Origin: Coenobita brevimanus
Taxonomy: Eukaryota > Arthropoda > Malacostraca > Decapoda > Coenobitidae
Length of the DNA: 64,000 nt
Assembly (NCBI GenBank): GCA_032717465.1
Contig: CM064683.1
Coordinates: 35,338,042 to 35,402,041 of the forward strand
Direction of reading: 5' to 3'
In this document: positions 12,891 to 27,324 of the stretch, piece by piece
Layout of the letters: every line of letters begins with the position of its first letter
How positions within the stretch are numbered: the stretch's first letter is position 1
Program-made: the position numbers and the translations under genes
Notes under the pieces: model-generated
What the model saw: the letters and a program-made list of their open reading frames with translations, nothing else
The model's database searches: none
What the model was told of the DNA's origin: nothing

Positions 12891-13499
12891 GACCTACACG
12901 ATCACACAAACTGCGTGAGAATCCGATTCCAACCTTAGTGTGACGTGTCCCCTTGGAATCGTCTGGACTAGTTTATGTGCTTCAGGTTCCACAGAGGCCT
13001 GCAATTTTGCCCGTCTTCCTATGTGAAGGTGTTCGTATTCTCCAGGCCGTAAGGTTCACTGGCCTCTCTTCTTTACTGTACTGCTTATAACTAACTTAGC
13101 CAAAAATTCCTGTATCTCCGTCTTGAATGCTGAGTTTTATCAGTAGATTAACACCAGAATGTGAAGACAGTCGCGAAGAAGTGCTATGGAAAGCATGTAG
13201 AGCTGCAATATTGTCTTTTTCTGACTTTGATCTGCGTGAAATAAGCTCCAAAAGGACGAAGGTCTGTGCCAAGTTAAAGTAAAAATAATATAGTTTTTAT
13301 ACGGAAGGGTAGTGTTCCTTTATCTGCCATTTGCAACGTTATTTTACCCAGTTTGTTTCTGCATATGAAATTTAAATAATATTTTGTGAGTTAATTATAT
13401 CTTGCTAATCAAATCATCAGTTAAACACTGAGTATGGAAAATTGATATTCTTCAATTGCATGAAATAATTTCTTCATCAAAAAAGTGTTCGTGAGTAAA

Positions 13500-13600
13500 G
13501 AACATGAATTATCTCTAAGGTAAATCTATCTATCTGTTTGTCTATCTATCTACCTGGCTGTCTGCGTGTCTGCCTGTCTGTCTATCTGTCCACCTACATC
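13500..13600. repeat. TCTA/TCTG tetranucleotide array
   Basis: Irregular CTAT and CTGT units. The collinear array in copy B is at 33630-33760. Confidence 0.8.
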
Positions 13601-13859
13601 CAGTTATAGGGACCGTTAATATTCTCTTGTATGGTGTTCTATCTTCCGTGCCACTTTTCTTTTCTTTTCGCAGTAGTATTCAAATATGCTACTGTATGTT
13701 ATTTATATGTGTTCTAGCTACTTCAATTCTGTGCTGGAGGCGTAAATATTCTCATGTATGTTTTTATATATCTTCTGAGTTAACACGTTTATGCATGTGG
13801 ATCACCAGAATTCTCGTGTATGTTATTTGCGCAAAATATTCTGATATTAACAAGGAACC

Positions 13860-15153
<1,294 letters not shown>

Positions 15154-15202
<49 letters not shown>
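15154..15202. repeat. (CA)n microsatellite
   Basis: About 24 CA units. Confidence 0.95.
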
Positions 15203-15204
<2 letters not shown>

Positions 15205-15720
15205 TTGGAAGTGACCAGATAATGTCCTATGAAGAAAAGCTTGATCGGCATGTCCCCTGCAGGACAAGCACTTAACAGACTTGTGTAGCGCTATTGGCAC
15301 AAAGAAGTTAATGGAATTGGAGGTCTTGAGGTTTCTCGATGTTAACACGTCCTGAGCCAGCGTAGTGAAATATGGCCTACATACCATGATTGTGATAAAG
15401 CAAAATGTAGGCTAAAAAAAATAGAAGGCCAGAAGCAGGGAGAGAGAAGGGGGATAAGAAGGGTGGAAAAATGAGGGGAGTAGAGGAAAAGGTAGGTGAA
15501 GGACAGTTTCCTCCGGTAATTGCGTCTACTTAAGTACTCGAGGGTGGGTTTAATGAGGTGTTTGGATTATTAGTGCAGTAGGAAACACCATTATGCTCAA
15601 TTATGCCATTATACTGTCATCACATCACACCGCCATCACACCATAACAACCATTTTAAAACCGTGCATGTGATGAGAGTTTAGCTGTACCACTGAGCTTG
15701 TCTTGTACCTGGGTATCCCT
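15203..15720. other. noncoding DNA, no gene seen
   Basis: Unremarkable sequence with a short purine-rich patch at about 15415-15500. Confidence 0.6.
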
Positions 15721-15721
15721 A

Positions 15722-15915
15722 TTACTGCTACTTCTACTACTACTACTACGACTACTACTACTACTACTGCTACGACTACTACTGCTACTACTACTACGAC
15801 TACTACTACTACTACTACTACTACTGCTACTACTACTACTGCTGCTGCTAACAATCATCATCATCATGATCATCATCACAAAAGTAATAATAATACAACT
15901 GCTTCTTCTGCTGTT
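15722..15915 (+). repeat. (CTA)n, CTG and ATC triplet array
   Basis: ACT triplets with regular CGA and CTG interruptions, passing into ATC triplets near 15855. All six frames give leucine, serine, threonine, tyrosine or valine runs. Confidence 0.9.
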
Positions 15916-16299
15916 GCTGCTGCTCATACTGTCACCATCACTATCATTATCATTGTAACTCACTGTCACTGCCACTCTAACTCAACGTAACTGTTACTGT
16001 CATTATAACTATGACTGGGACTATAACTGTGACTAACTCTAATTGTCGCTACCTCTGCCACTGCTGCCGCTAGCTGCTGTCTCGAAGTAGCGGTACCTTT
16101 ACTGAGATGCAAGTACTTTAAAGTGATGTACTTACAAATGAATCCATTGACGACTTAGAGTTTCTTAGAATGGACTGTACTGCATACTGTACCATTCATT
16201 GTGCAGGGTGTTAGAACTGTTTTTGTGCATTTGGAAATGGGAGATGTGACATTCTAGTGAGTGGCCGTGAAGTTTGTGTGGACCCTGACATAATAAGAT

Positions 16300-16300
<1 letters not shown>

Positions 16301-16380
<80 letters not shown>
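16301..16380. repeat. (GT)40 microsatellite
   Basis: A pure GT array of 80 bases. It lies at the start of a GTGTGG-rich zone (16390-16620) that matches the 15-bp minisatellite zone of copy B. Confidence 0.95.
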
Positions 16381-16381
<1 letters not shown>

Positions 16382-16389
16382 CTGTGGAA

Positions 16390-16640
16390 ATGTCATGTGT
16401 AACGCTGTGTGGTACCACAATGTAGTATGGGTCGTGTTTCGTGAGGCAGTGTACCTGTGGCAAAATATGGTGTGGTCTTTGAGGTGTGAGTGTGTGATGT
16501 GGCAGGATAGCAGTCTGAGATGTGAGGGAAGTGTGGTAGTGAGAAGTGTGACTGTGACGTGACAATGTGGCTGTGTGATTATTGTTGTGTGAAGTGTGGC
16601 AATGTGGAGTGTGCCATTAATGATGGGTGAAAAAAGAGGT
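16390..16640 (+). repeat. degenerate GTGTGGCAGT-rich zone
   Basis: Words such as GTGTGGTAC, GTGTGATGTGGCAGG and GTGTGGCAATGTGG recur at irregular spacing. It is the counterpart in copy A of the array at 34150-34790. Confidence 0.7.
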
Positions 16641-18600
16641 GTGGCAGTGTTTTTACTTCGCAGTGGCTTTTAAACCCCGTTGTGAATGGAGACCTAATGA
16701 ATATTCACCAAATATATCTCTTAAAAAATTGCTCTTCGTGGCATATTTGACTCAGTATGATGCACCTTCTATTCTTGTTGTTTCGAAATCATTTTACTGA
16801 AATTAAGAAAAATCCCATAACGTTATTGGGGGTTAGTGACGGCTACATCTAACTGCACAGATTGAAGAACCGTCTATGCCATCATCCCGGAAGAGGTGGC
16901 CACAAATAAGCCGCCTCCATGTCATCCTGTCCTCCACCACCAGCCAGCCCTTTCTTCAGTTCACACACCCTCACTCATGCTGTACACCCCTCCATCTTAT
17001 CGATTACAATCATCAGCTTGTAACCAAAATAGAAGTAAAGAGACGTCCTTGTGCTACGGATACTTAATTCACAGTCCTCGGCAACACGCCTCAGTATTCT
17101 ATCGGGGTCTCGTGATAAACATACACCTGGCCCCAACCTATAATCGATCAGCCGTAAATGCCAACAGAATTCCAGGGTTGTAACAGAACGACGTGTGTGT
17201 GATCAATGGTGGATGAGTTAGTCAGTAGCGTGAAGAATAAATAACGTAGCTGTGTTGAGGTTGCATTCGTTCTGAGCACGGCATTTTTAGCGTACAGTTA
17301 TTCATCTACAGGGCGACGGAGGAGGTGTGTGTAATCAGCAGTAGCCAAGGTAGTCAGTGGCAAGAAGAGAGAGACAAAGAGAGAGAGAACCAGCTGCTCT
17401 ATGAGTTCCTCTGAGATCTCTTTCACCTGACCATTGTATTATTCTCTTTCTGTTGCCGAACGATTTTATTCAACTTAAGTGTGTCAGAGCAGAGGCTTCG
17501 TACGATCAGTTATGACCAAGTTAGTCTGTGTGTGTGATCAGTGGCGGACAGGACACTGGATGAAAAGAAATTAGCTGAATGGTCAATTTATGCACAGATG
17601 CTGTCAATAGTTCTTTTTACACTCCCTCGAAACATTCAAATGTTCATTGAGACCTTGTTAAGCTCTCAATCTGTCTACCTGTCTGTATCTGTCTATCTAC
17701 TAATCTATCTGGCCAGCTAGCTCTCTGTCTGGCTGTCCGTCTGTCTGCCTGTCTATTACACTAGATCCTTCGTCTTGGCTGTCATTATGAACTAAATGCG
17801 TCAAGAACACTCCACATGATGATGTTATTCTTCTGCTGTATTTAAGTCTAGCCTGGTATAAGTAATGTCTTCCATGTAATTTTTTTTATCGACATGGTTC
17901 ACATACATACCCTAAAGATGCAGTATGCACCAGCTTTGCCCAAGCAGAAATATTGGCACTGAAAAGTTACTATAAACAACATCTAAAATACAGGAGTTGA
18001 GACATTAATTTCCGCCTGCTGTATAATAACTGGTCCCCAGAAGATTGCTCGGTTTGTTGCTGTTACATTCGTCTGTGCACCCTTGTACTCGCTTTCACCA
18101 TACATTGCCTGTACACTCTCCCCAGCCGCGCAGTGTTCTAATCTCCACATTCAAAGTCCTGTCGGGATCAAAAGTTCGCCGACACCTTCCCCCCGTCCGA
18201 GACAATTGAAAGTGTTACATGAAATATTTTTACGTGACAGTAAATTTGAAGCAAACAGCAACAGTTTTCGGAAAGGACAGGATTCATCTAACTTTCTCGG
18301 GGGAAATGAAGAATATAGTAAGCAGTACAAATGGTCGGAAAGGAATTGTCAGCGGACGTTTGGTTGTGACAATATAAAAAGCTACATTACTTTAAAAAAA
18401 AAAAAAAAAAGCCTCAATAAGATCAGTAGTTCACTAGTTCAGTTATTGTTTGGTTTCCTTTGTACTCCTTTGTACTTATCACCATTCCCAGTTTTCACAG
18501 TCACTCTTCCCTGCCGCGGAGTGATTAGTCATTTTGCCATAAAATGATTTAGTTCATTTTATCTACTACCAGATAACTATATCTAGGTGAAGAGAACTTC
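16641..18600. other. noncoding part of copy A
   Basis: Several collinear anchors to copy B lie here. A TCTG/TCTA-rich patch sits at 17670-17755 and an A17 run at about 18393-18409. A frame at 18083-18547 has no recognisable motif and its collinear region in copy B is not open, so I do not call it a gene. Confidence 0.55.
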
Positions 18601-18609
18601 CCTACTGAA

Positions 18610-18870
18610 GAGGTCAGTGAAGGGTATTGTATATAATTATGACCTTCCCAGTTCGAAAGGTTTCTCCCAAGCTTACAACCGTGTAGCAGCACACACTCAC
18701 CGCTTCTCAGTCCAGCTATCTTATGGAAGAGTTAACCAGTATTTTCAGCCATTCATTTGTGCAAAAAGGTCAACTCTGGAACTGTCTTCCTTAGTCTGTA
18801 TATTCATCTGCCCATGATCCTCAGTCTTTTAAAAGTAATGTGTCAAGACATCTCGAATGAATGGATCTTG
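18610..18870 (+). pseudogene. LINE C-terminal remnant
   Basis: The plus strand encodes A-A-H-T-H-R-F-S-V-Q-L-S-Y-G-R-V-N-Q-Y. After a frameshift near 18765 it continues with G-Q-L-W-N-C-L-P, then S-F-K-S-N-V-S-R-H-L-E. The pattern HxFSVQLxxxRVNxYxQSF...GQLWNCLPxSVFP...SFKxxVSRHL is shared with the minus-strand remnant at 21270-21890. I recognise it from memory as the post-RT region of a poly(A)-type LINE in crustaceans. It is broken by at least one shift and two stops and has no RT upstream, so it is a dead fragment. Confidence 0.6.
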
Positions 18871-18899
18871 AATGTGACTTTCATTTGTTCTGGTTTTTC

Positions 18900-20850
18900 A
18901 TGGAAAATACAACAGTGCAGATTTTTTTGTTTGTGGTTCTTACTTCTTTGCATTATGTAATGAAATCGTCTGGAGATAGCAACAATGTGATACGAAGTAC
19001 CGTAAAGTACTGAAGGAGTAAACTTAACTTTCAGAACATCCACTACTGCCTGCTCTAAAACAGACGGACTCAAAGGATCAACAGATATGTTACTGTTTGC
19101 ATTATTTTGTACTTTTCATCACCTCCAGTCTCTACAACAACTCTTTCCAGCTGGCTGGTATTCAGACCTTCACAGTCACATCACAAGACATGCCGTACCC
19201 TGCAACAAATGGCCTCATAAGGGTCAGTGGATCCTCTGTTATTCGCTTTCCTATATATTTCTTTGTGATTCTCACCAGGCATCCGCACTCAATTACCTGA
19301 GCCGTGCAATAACCAAACTTCACATTCACTGTACAAAACATCCCCTTCATTATCACAAATGGCCTGAGAGGGGTCAGTAGTTCTGTTAATTGCTCTCCTC
19401 TGTGTTCCTCACGAACGCTAGACTCTACAATCACACACCTTAGTGTTCAAGCCTCAGCAAAATGCAAGACTGGCTCGGCATTTTTCCCCCTAAACTTTTC
19501 CACTTAACCTTCTGTACCGTGCTTCTTATCTCCGGCATTCCGGGCCCAACTCAGCTCTCCGGTCGTAATACGAAATATTTTGGAGTGCTTGAAAGGGCAT
19601 AGGAGACTTCGCAGCACCTCTCCCGTACCGAATTAGTTTAGATATCAAAACTAGATATTTTCTGTTATTTATGTATCTTTAACAACAAAATAGTTTTCCT
19701 AAGTTACCTACAAGAGCATAAAAATGTACAATATGTAAAATGAACAGCTAAGGAAACTGTGCTACGATGCCTCCAGCGCATATACATCCCAAAAGCTTTA
19801 GGTGCCGAAGTCAAGGCAAAACCTCAATTTTTAACAATAATTTCTGAAAGTAGGTAAGGAAGTTAGACTATGACAGACCTCTCTGTACCCTTGCTGAATG
19901 CGCTCTGTAAACTGGAATGCAGGCTGATCACACCTACCTATCACAAGTGGCCTAGAAATGACCGTCAGAATCGTGGAGTTTGTCCTCACCGTCGTGTTCC
20001 TAGATATCAGAAAACGGTCGTTCCATTCTTTTCAGTGCTACACGCTGCTGAAACATCAGTTATCAAACACTGATAACCGTGGCTGTCTTTGTGATGAATA
20101 AAAATGTCAGGAAAAAAATAGTATATAACACATCAACATTATCATCATCGACAGCCTTATCCTATTTTGCAATAATACACGTGATAGACGAGGGATAAAG
20201 AAACAGAAATCATAAAGATAAAAGTAGAACTATCGACGGAGTTTATTGTGAGACAGAAGACATATTTAGGCACTCATTCTTCAAGCCATTATTCAGGCCA
20301 AGTGGTTTACAAAGAAATGTATTACACAATTCCCTTGGGATGTAGGACATTTCATTAAGAGCCAAGTTAGAAGGGGGTTGCAACCCTTTTCTTATATATC
20401 TCCATTCATATATCATTTATCAGCTTTCGCTATGTGGAAATTCTTTTGCTTCCTCATTGTATACGTGATTTATTCAGATATTACCTACCATTATTCATCC
20501 TCCTTCTGTTTTGCCTTCCAGGCCGCCTCTTGTTCGTATGGTCATTCAAGATCGTGTACACGATCCCGGTATGGCCATACCTTATAAGTAGATCGACACT
20601 TTCTTCCAGCCTCAGATCGATAACTGCCATACCCCATAGCTTTCATGACACAAACACACAACATTCATTAACAGCCCCACTTCTACTTACCAACCCCTTC
20701 ATTTCTGAAACTCATCCACCCCAAGGTCTCAAACTCACACGTCAGTATCAGTACCTTAATGCATTCTTTGTGCCTTAGTGCTCAAACCTCTGTTTTGTAT
20801 CAGTTTTCAAAGCACTAGCCATTTACTTCCATTAGCCACAGTTCTCCATT
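18900..20850. other. noncoding part of copy A
   Basis: Collinear anchors to copy B at about 19470-19560, 19740-20080 and 20770-20900. No gene signal. Confidence 0.55.
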
Positions 20851-20869
20851 TTCTTTTATGCTTTTATCT

Positions 20870-21120
20870 CCTTGCTTTATTACTGCAATTATGTGCTTGA
20901 ATCATTCTACCACTTCCAGTTTTTCTTCACCATCTACATTTTATATCGTACTTCAGAGTCACCTTTTCGCTCAGTAACCAGTGTTTTACATCTGCCTACT
21001 TTAACTTTCAAGCTTCGACGCTCATAGCCGTTACCAAAATTCTTGACCAGACTATGAAGATTATGTTCACTATCAACAATTAACACTGCATCATTGTCTG
21101 TAGATGCCAACAGTATGATA
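20870..21120 (-). pseudogene. ancient RTE-like LINE RT fragment, copy A
   Basis: On the minus strand the sequence reads D-N-D-A-V-L-I-V-D-S-E-H-N-L, then S-L-V-K-N-F-G, E-R-R-S-L-K-V-K-V-G-R-C-K and V-T-E-R-K-G-D-S-E-V-R-Y-K-M. This follows the order of an RTE-like RT just after the catalytic FADD box (ADDAVLIADSE...LVxxFGxVCERRxLKVNVGKSK). Its counterpart in copy B is at 40850-41455, so this insertion predates the duplication. It is heavily decayed. Confidence 0.6.
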
Positions 21121-21266
21121 TGGATGACGTCATCAGGGATGAGGGACTTAAGCGGATATCTTTATTTTCCGTTTCGATGCAACGACCCACTTTAAGTTTA
21201 TATTTTCTTTACCTCACCTCAGGAAAACTATTGCATACCTAACATCGTACATACACAAGCCAATAT

Positions 21267-21890
21267 TTTTTTTTTTCATGCAAGGAAAGAGGAACCAAAG
21301 GCCAGGAGCCCGCAAACCGTTCCTTCCAAGAAATAAAAAAGAATACAACAGAGAGCCAAATTCAAGATCCGTTCATTTCGAGATGCCTGGACACACTGCG
21401 TTTGAAAGAGTGGAGATCATAGGAAGTAGGAAATACAGACAGAAGGAGACAGTTCCAGAGTTGACCTGTTTCATAAAATAAGGACTGGAGGTAACTGTTA
21501 ACTCTTGTATTAGAGAGTTGGACAGAAAAGGGTTGAGAGTTTGCTACTAGACGGGGGCTACGCGCTGGTCGTAGAGATGCGGGATGCAAGCACCTAGTTC
21601 AGTGGAGCAGTGACCATTGAAGTAGCGATAGAAAAGAGATAAAGATGCAACAGTGCGGCTAAGAGACAGAGACTGAATGGAGCCAGTAAGAGGAGAAGAG
21701 TTAATAAGACGAAAATCCTTTAACTCCAACTTATTGAGAAGAGCTGTATGTGGGGAGCCTCCCCAAACATGAGAGTTGTACTCGACACGGGGGAGAATAA
21801 AACCCGTGTATAAAAGTCAATAACTTTGCAGAGGTAAAGAAGGTACGGAGTCGGCTTAGCACACCTAATCTCCTGGAAGCAGAGCGTTTT
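21267..21890 (-). mobile_element. 5'-truncated poly(A)-tailed LINE fragment
   Basis: On the minus strand from about 21885 the frame gives R-R-L-G-V-L-S-R-L-R-T-F-F-T. After a one-base shift it gives Y-T-G-F-I-L-P-R-V-E-Y-N-S-H-V-W-G-G-S-P-H-T-A-L-L-N-K-L-E, then V-A-S-L-S-L-F-Y-R-Y-F-N-G-H-C. After a stop it continues F-S-V-Q-L-S-N-T-R-V-N-S-Y and G-Q-L-W-N-C-L, with S-F-K-R-S-V-S-R-H-L near 21390. This is the thumb and C-terminal part of a non-LTR RT. A 3' UTR and an A12 tail (T run at 21267-21278 on the plus strand) end it. The left and right flanks match copy B sequence that lacks the insertion, so it arrived after the duplication. It belongs to a different clade from the GATA-tailed LINEs. 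Confidence 0.7.
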
Positions 21891-22248
21891 CACATGTGTC
21901 TGACTTCTGCCTTTCACATTCAGACCTTTAAAAGAGCATACCCAACATCCCACATGCACATAAACAAACGAGTATCAGTACACGTGTCTCGGATTCGAAC
22001 AGCAAACGTCTGACACCAACATTCCACATTCACAACTCTTTCATATCCAACATTCCACGTACAAAACAACATTAAGACTCCCCACATGGCTGAATCCAAC
22101 ATCATACATTCGGACCAAGGCCCATATCCTGAGTGGTTTTGAAAATTTCTCAACACCACTTCCTTAGCGATTGAATCAACTCATTGCACCTCCGTATCAT
22201 AGTGTACGCTGTTGAAGCAAACTATGTCAGTATCTAATATACTACATT

Positions 22249-22639
<391 letters not shown>

Positions 22640-22812
22640 ATTTTCATTATGAAGGAAATTGACTGTACTTAATGAGTTAGTGAAGGGTGCCAAAGTTGTT
22701 CAGTGTGACACAAGGCTGAACCGCAGTTTGCAAGGATTGTTGGTTCAATGTTGGGGTGGGAGAAACGTGTGTGAGGTTGACATGATGTACACCTAATGGT
22801 GGTGAGGAAAAT

Positions 22813-22817
<5 letters not shown>

Positions 22818-22889
<72 letters not shown>
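22818..22889. repeat. (TC)n microsatellite
   Basis: About 36 TC units. The collinear position of copy B carries a longer (CT)n array at 48042-48186. Confidence 0.95.
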
Positions 22890-22892
<3 letters not shown>

Positions 22893-23800
22893 GAGGCAAT
22901 AAGGTAACCACTTCTTGTGTCCACATATTTGATCCCTTGTCAGCTTTAAAAAATAGCATTATCGCCTCATCAGCTCTACCCCTTCTCTCCCAAATGCTCA
23001 TTGCTCTTTCATTACGATTACCACAATATTCTCCTTCACACCTCTTCATTTGCCACGTTTATCACCCTCACTTGATAATTTTGGACCTAATTATATTCAT
23101 CACGTCTGTGCAGTAATACCTCTCTGTATTTTTCACTTTATCTTCACGCCTAGATAATTCTGAATGGTTATTGTCTTCAGTACGTATCTGAAGTAACATA
23201 TGGCCGCTGCTTTTGTCTTTAGTCTTGATAATTCTCATCATAATTTTATCCCCGCTTCGTTTCTAAGGCAACACTTCACCGATGACATCAACTGCCTTCC
23301 TTTCTATTTCATACCGGTACCTTATATCAGTTTCTATTCGTTTCTGCAGTGATACCTTTCCGCATATTCCACATTCCTTTTATCCTTCTTCCTTGATAAT
23401 TCTTACAACAGTAAATTCCTTACTGGCTTTGTACACTCACTGAAATTATAATCCTTTCCTTCCATGATGACTCTGGTCCTTCTTCCCATTGCTTTCTACA
23501 GTACCACCTCTATTTACTTGAATAATCTTCCTGCCTTGTTACTTCTGGCTATAGTTTTCTTCCCATTGTCTTTGTGTAGTACCACTTTATCGTTTAATGA
23601 GTAATATTCCTTCTTTGATTATATTTGATCATAATATTTGTATTTATTTTCTACAGTTACAAATCACATTTATTCCAGTTAATACTAATATATGAAACAT
23701 TATGTTATTTGAAACTATACTCTGTTCACTCTAAATCGTCGGAAAATTGCCGTCTCCCCATCTTGGTCACTGACACAAGAGATCAACAAAAGAATATGGT
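22890..23800. other. end of copy A and noncoding flank
   Basis: 22890-23170 matches 48185-48440. Beyond that the segment contains repeated patterns around TTCTACAGTACCAC and CTTGATAATT that recur at irregular spacing, suggesting a very degenerate tandem repeat. No gene signal. Confidence 0.5.
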
Positions 23801-23812
23801 GCTCGTATATAA

Positions 23813-25131
23813 AAGTGTAATAGGAAAAGAGTATGGTAGGATACTTATTGACAGAGTTAGGGAAATAACAGAGGAATTAGTTGGAGAAGAACAGGGAGGC
23901 TTTGGGAAGGGAAGAGGTTGTGTAGATCAGATATGCATTCTTAGATCTTTAGTGGAAAAGTTTCTAGAGAAGGGATAGAAGTTGTATGCGGCCTTCATGG
24001 ATTTGGAGAAAGCATATGACAGGGTGGATAGACAAGGATTGTGGAAAGTATTAAGAATATATGGAGTAGATAGGAAGTTGTTGAATGCTGTGAAGAGTAT
24101 GTATGATGGTGCTAAGGCTGCAGTGCGTGTGGATGGTGAACTAAGTGAATTTTTCTCTTTGAAGGTTGGGTTGAAACAGGGTTCTGTCATGTCTCCATGG
24201 TTGTTCAATCTGTAGTTCTGTACATGGATGGGGTAATAAAAGAGGTACAAGGTAGGGCAGTGGATGTTGGAGTGGCCCTAGTGAGAGAGGGTAGTGTTTG
24301 GAAACTCCCTGTACTGTTGTTTGCAGATGATACTGTGTTGTTAAGTGAAGACGAAAGGGAGCTGCAAGGCTTGGTGGATGAGTTTGGGAAAGCGTGAAAG
24401 AAACGGAATCTAAAGGTGAATGTAAGGAAGAGTAAAGTGATGGTCTTTGAGAGAGGTGAAGTCAGTGAATGTACAGTGAGGATGGATGGCGAGGAAATGG
24501 AAAATGTAAGTACGTTTAAGTACTTGGGGAGTGTGATGAGTAAGGATGGAAGTTTGGAGGGTGAAGTGCCTGAAAAGGTACAACAAGGAAGAATGGTTGC
24601 TGGTTCCTTGAAAGCAATGTTAAGAAACAGGGAAGTGAACATGGAAGTGAAAACGTTACTACATGACAGTATTGTGATACCAATTCTAACGTATGGAAGT
24701 GAAGCTTGGACGTTGTTGGAAGGACACATATCAAGAGTGAGAGCAGTGGAAATTAGTTATTTAAGAGGAGCCTGTGGAGTCACATGGAGAGACAGGCTGA
24801 CAAATGAGGATATAAAGAAGCGTTGTAGCGTGGATGTGGATGTGATAGGAAGCGTTAGGTGGAACACATTGAGGTAGTTTGGCCATGTGGACAGGATGGA
24901 GGGTGAGAAACTGACGAGGAGAGTGTATGTGTGAGGTGGAGGGGGGGAGAGGAAGGGGGAGGCCGAGGATGAGATGAAGGGATGGAGTGGAGAGGTATAT
25001 GAGAGAGGGGGGTGTGAGTTGGGAGTAGGGCAGTGAAATGGCTGGGGACAGGGTGACGTGGAGGCGATTTGTTTATGGTCACTCCGTACGGGATTAAGGC
25101 GTCTGGCAATAGATAGGTAGATAGATAGATT
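23813..25131 (+). pseudogene. RTE-like LINE, subfamily beta, 5'-truncated and broken
   Basis: The copy starts inside the RT domain. Visible blocks in order: G-R-I-L-I-D-R-V-R-E, G-E-E-Q-G-G-F-G-K-G-R-G-C-V-D-Q, A-F-M-D-L-E-K-A-Y-D-R-V-D (RT palm motif A), G-L-K-Q-G-S-V-M-S-P-W-L-F-N (the usual C is S here), L-L-F-A-D-D-T-V-L-L-S-E-D-E (catalytic FADD), Y-L-G-S-V-M-S-K-D-G, L-T-Y-G-S-E-A-W-T-L-L-E and G-A-C-G-V-T-W-R-D-R-L-T-N-E-D. It is broken by stops near 23977, 24395 and 24876 and by shifts near 24212 and 24930. The endonuclease half is absent. The 3' end is a GATA-type tetranucleotide tail at 25110-25130, not poly(A). The block order and tail suggest the RTE-like clade (inference). It cannot encode a working enzyme. 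Confidence 0.85.
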
Positions 25132-25617
25132 AAGAAAATTCGGGTTCATGGCATTTTCTTATTCTACCACTGAGCTACGGGATACAGAGTGCAAAGAAAC
25201 GACAATCTCTGACAAGTTAAGGTGAACGAACTATAGTATATTAACATGCACAAAGTATCCTCTTGAGACAGTATGAATTGAGAATAATTAAAAATACAAA
25301 TAGATACGTTTTCTGATAGACGTAATGTTGAGTTCATATTAATCAAACTAGTTCCTTGTTTAAAGTAGCCTTGTATTTTTAGAATATTAGTTCACTGATG
25401 TTACTGTACGAACATATGCTTGCAGTATCCTGCATCTGTTGGACATTCTGAAGTTGTCAGTGTCCATATGATGTTCTTAAAACTATGTACATTGTTCCCA
25501 CAGTGTGTCCAAGGCATCAAGGCTACTTTACTGAGGCATCACAGTTACCATCCTCATCATACTCACATTTACTGCCATGAACACCAGTTTGTGTGTGTTG
25601 GGTGGGATGGTAGAAGG

Positions 25618-25619
<2 letters not shown>
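25132..25619. other. noncoding DNA with a possible tRNA-like scrap
   Basis: At complement of 25155-25185 the word GTAGCTCAGTGGTAGA resembles a tRNA A box, directly beside the LINE tail, but no B box follows at a proper distance. The rest shows no feature. Confidence 0.4.

Positions 25620-25708
<89 letters not shown>
25620..25708. repeat. (GT)n microsatellite
   Basis: About 44 GT units with one GC near the right end. Confidence 0.95.
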
Positions 25709-25711
<3 letters not shown>

Positions 25712-27009
25712 TGATAGAATTTCGGACAAAAATACTTCCTCAAGATGTATTATAAAACAGTGAGTACTGGCTTTCAAGACCCAGTTGTGTTGTCTTTGAA
25801 GTGAGCAACCTTTCGAATATATTACCTATGAGTTATATAAATTTTTGATTATGGACGGATTAAGATTCTTGTCCGCATCTGTACGTATGAAACAAACACA
25901 CAAGCGGACCTACCTACCTACCTACCTACCGAATATCCTGACACGGTGTAAGGTACGTGTCCTCTGTCTCGACGCGCGGTGCAGGTGTGTTTGTGTGGCG
26001 GGAGTTGACAAGTTACGAGGTATCGAACCGGGGCCGTTTAATTATGGACAGGTGACGGAGTCAAGGTGACACGCTACACACGCATTACGTTCCTCATGCT
26101 TCGTCCTCCTCCTTGTCTTTCTTTTTCTTCTTCACTTTCTTCTCTTTCATCTCTTTACTTTCCTCCTCATTCCCATTCTCCTCCCCTTTATCCTTATCCA
26201 TCTCTACATTTTCCTTTTCCTTCTGCTTTTCATCATCTTCCTTCCCTTTATTCTCTTCTTCACTCTGTTGTGCAATCTTGCTTTTTCAGTCATGTTATCT
26301 TAATATTATTGTTTTTTTTATACTAGTTTACCATTATCCTCATTTCCTCTTTGTTTCTCTTCTCCTTCCATTATGCATCTTCTCTCGAAGGAAGAAGCAG
26401 AGTAAGAAATGTTGGAAGAACGCTCTATGCTTAATTAGTTCTCCTAAGCTCTTACCTTTTTAGTGCGCTTCTGATTTTATCACTGTTGTTAAAAAGAGCT
26501 TTCTCAGGAAGAGAGAGAGAGAAAGAGAGAGAGAGACTATGCTCGATTTTGACATGCGCTTTAACTCCCAAGACACAATTTAGATTACTGTTCAGTTTAC
26601 GTCGAGCCTGCTGGAGTGTTTTTATTTTATTTTTTCTTTTTCCCCTTGTGTTCATAACAGTGTTCTCAAAAAGTACATTTTTGTGATTTTTGATAGGGCG
26701 AAAGAGCATTATCATCGCCCTTATTATTGTTATTATTATTTTCTTAGTTACTACTCTTATCATGTATATCATCACTCATTATATAATTATCATCACCATC
26801 GTCACCATTTTCCAACTCTCATTATTATTATGAATGGGGTGGTAGGATTTAAACACAGGAAAAGGGAAACCCCTAAGAGTAGACACTGTCATCAGCTCAT
26901 ACTGACAATACGCCAGTGCCACACATCACTTCCATTAACTCAGCTATCCAGCCTTTGAGATTCTAGAGTTAAAATATTCCTTAATCATCTTAACACCCAG
27001 GTTGTGATG
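25709..27009. other. noncoding DNA with pyrimidine-rich stretch
   Basis: Contains a (CCTA)n run at 25911-25930, a possible tRNA-like B box GGTTCGATACC at complement of 26020-26030, and a TCC/TTC-rich stretch at 26100-26290. A short (GA)n run at 26508-26535 and ATT/ATC-rich sequence at 26705-26830 follow. No coding gene is recognisable. Confidence 0.5.
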
Positions 27010-27232
27010 ACTTGCCTTGGGCTGAAGGTAATCATCTGGACTTAGCTGGGGGGAAAAAAATGTTAGATTTTAATAGTGTCAGTATTAACACTTCTATGTT
27101 GCTGTAATATATTGTCGACTGGATAGAATAGTCGAGTGTTGGCTTGAATGTAATAATTATAATGTCTTGATAAGGTAGGGTTAATTTGTGAACTTCTGTG
27201 CAATGCAAAACATAAAACACAGTCAAGTAACC

Positions 27233-27234
<2 letters not shown>

Positions 27235-27320
<86 letters not shown>
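27235..27320. repeat. (CA)n microsatellite
   Basis: About 43 CA units at the position collinear with the array at 11391-11450. Confidence 0.95.

Positions 27321-27324
<4 letters not shown>

Noticed and set aside
15636..15990. Poly-Val, poly-Ser, poly-Leu and poly-Thr frames
   Set aside because: Translation of the CTA/CTG/ATC triplet array in different frames.
18083..18547. 154-codon plus-strand frame
   Set aside because: No recognisable motif, crosses an A17 run, and the collinear region of copy B is not open.
25155..25185. tRNA-like GTAGCTCAGTGGTAGA on the minus strand
   Set aside because: No B box or cloverleaf; too short to call a SINE.
25985..26090. SINE suggested by a B-box-like GGTTCGATACC on the minus strand
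   Set aside because: No convincing A box at the expected distance and no second copy in the window.
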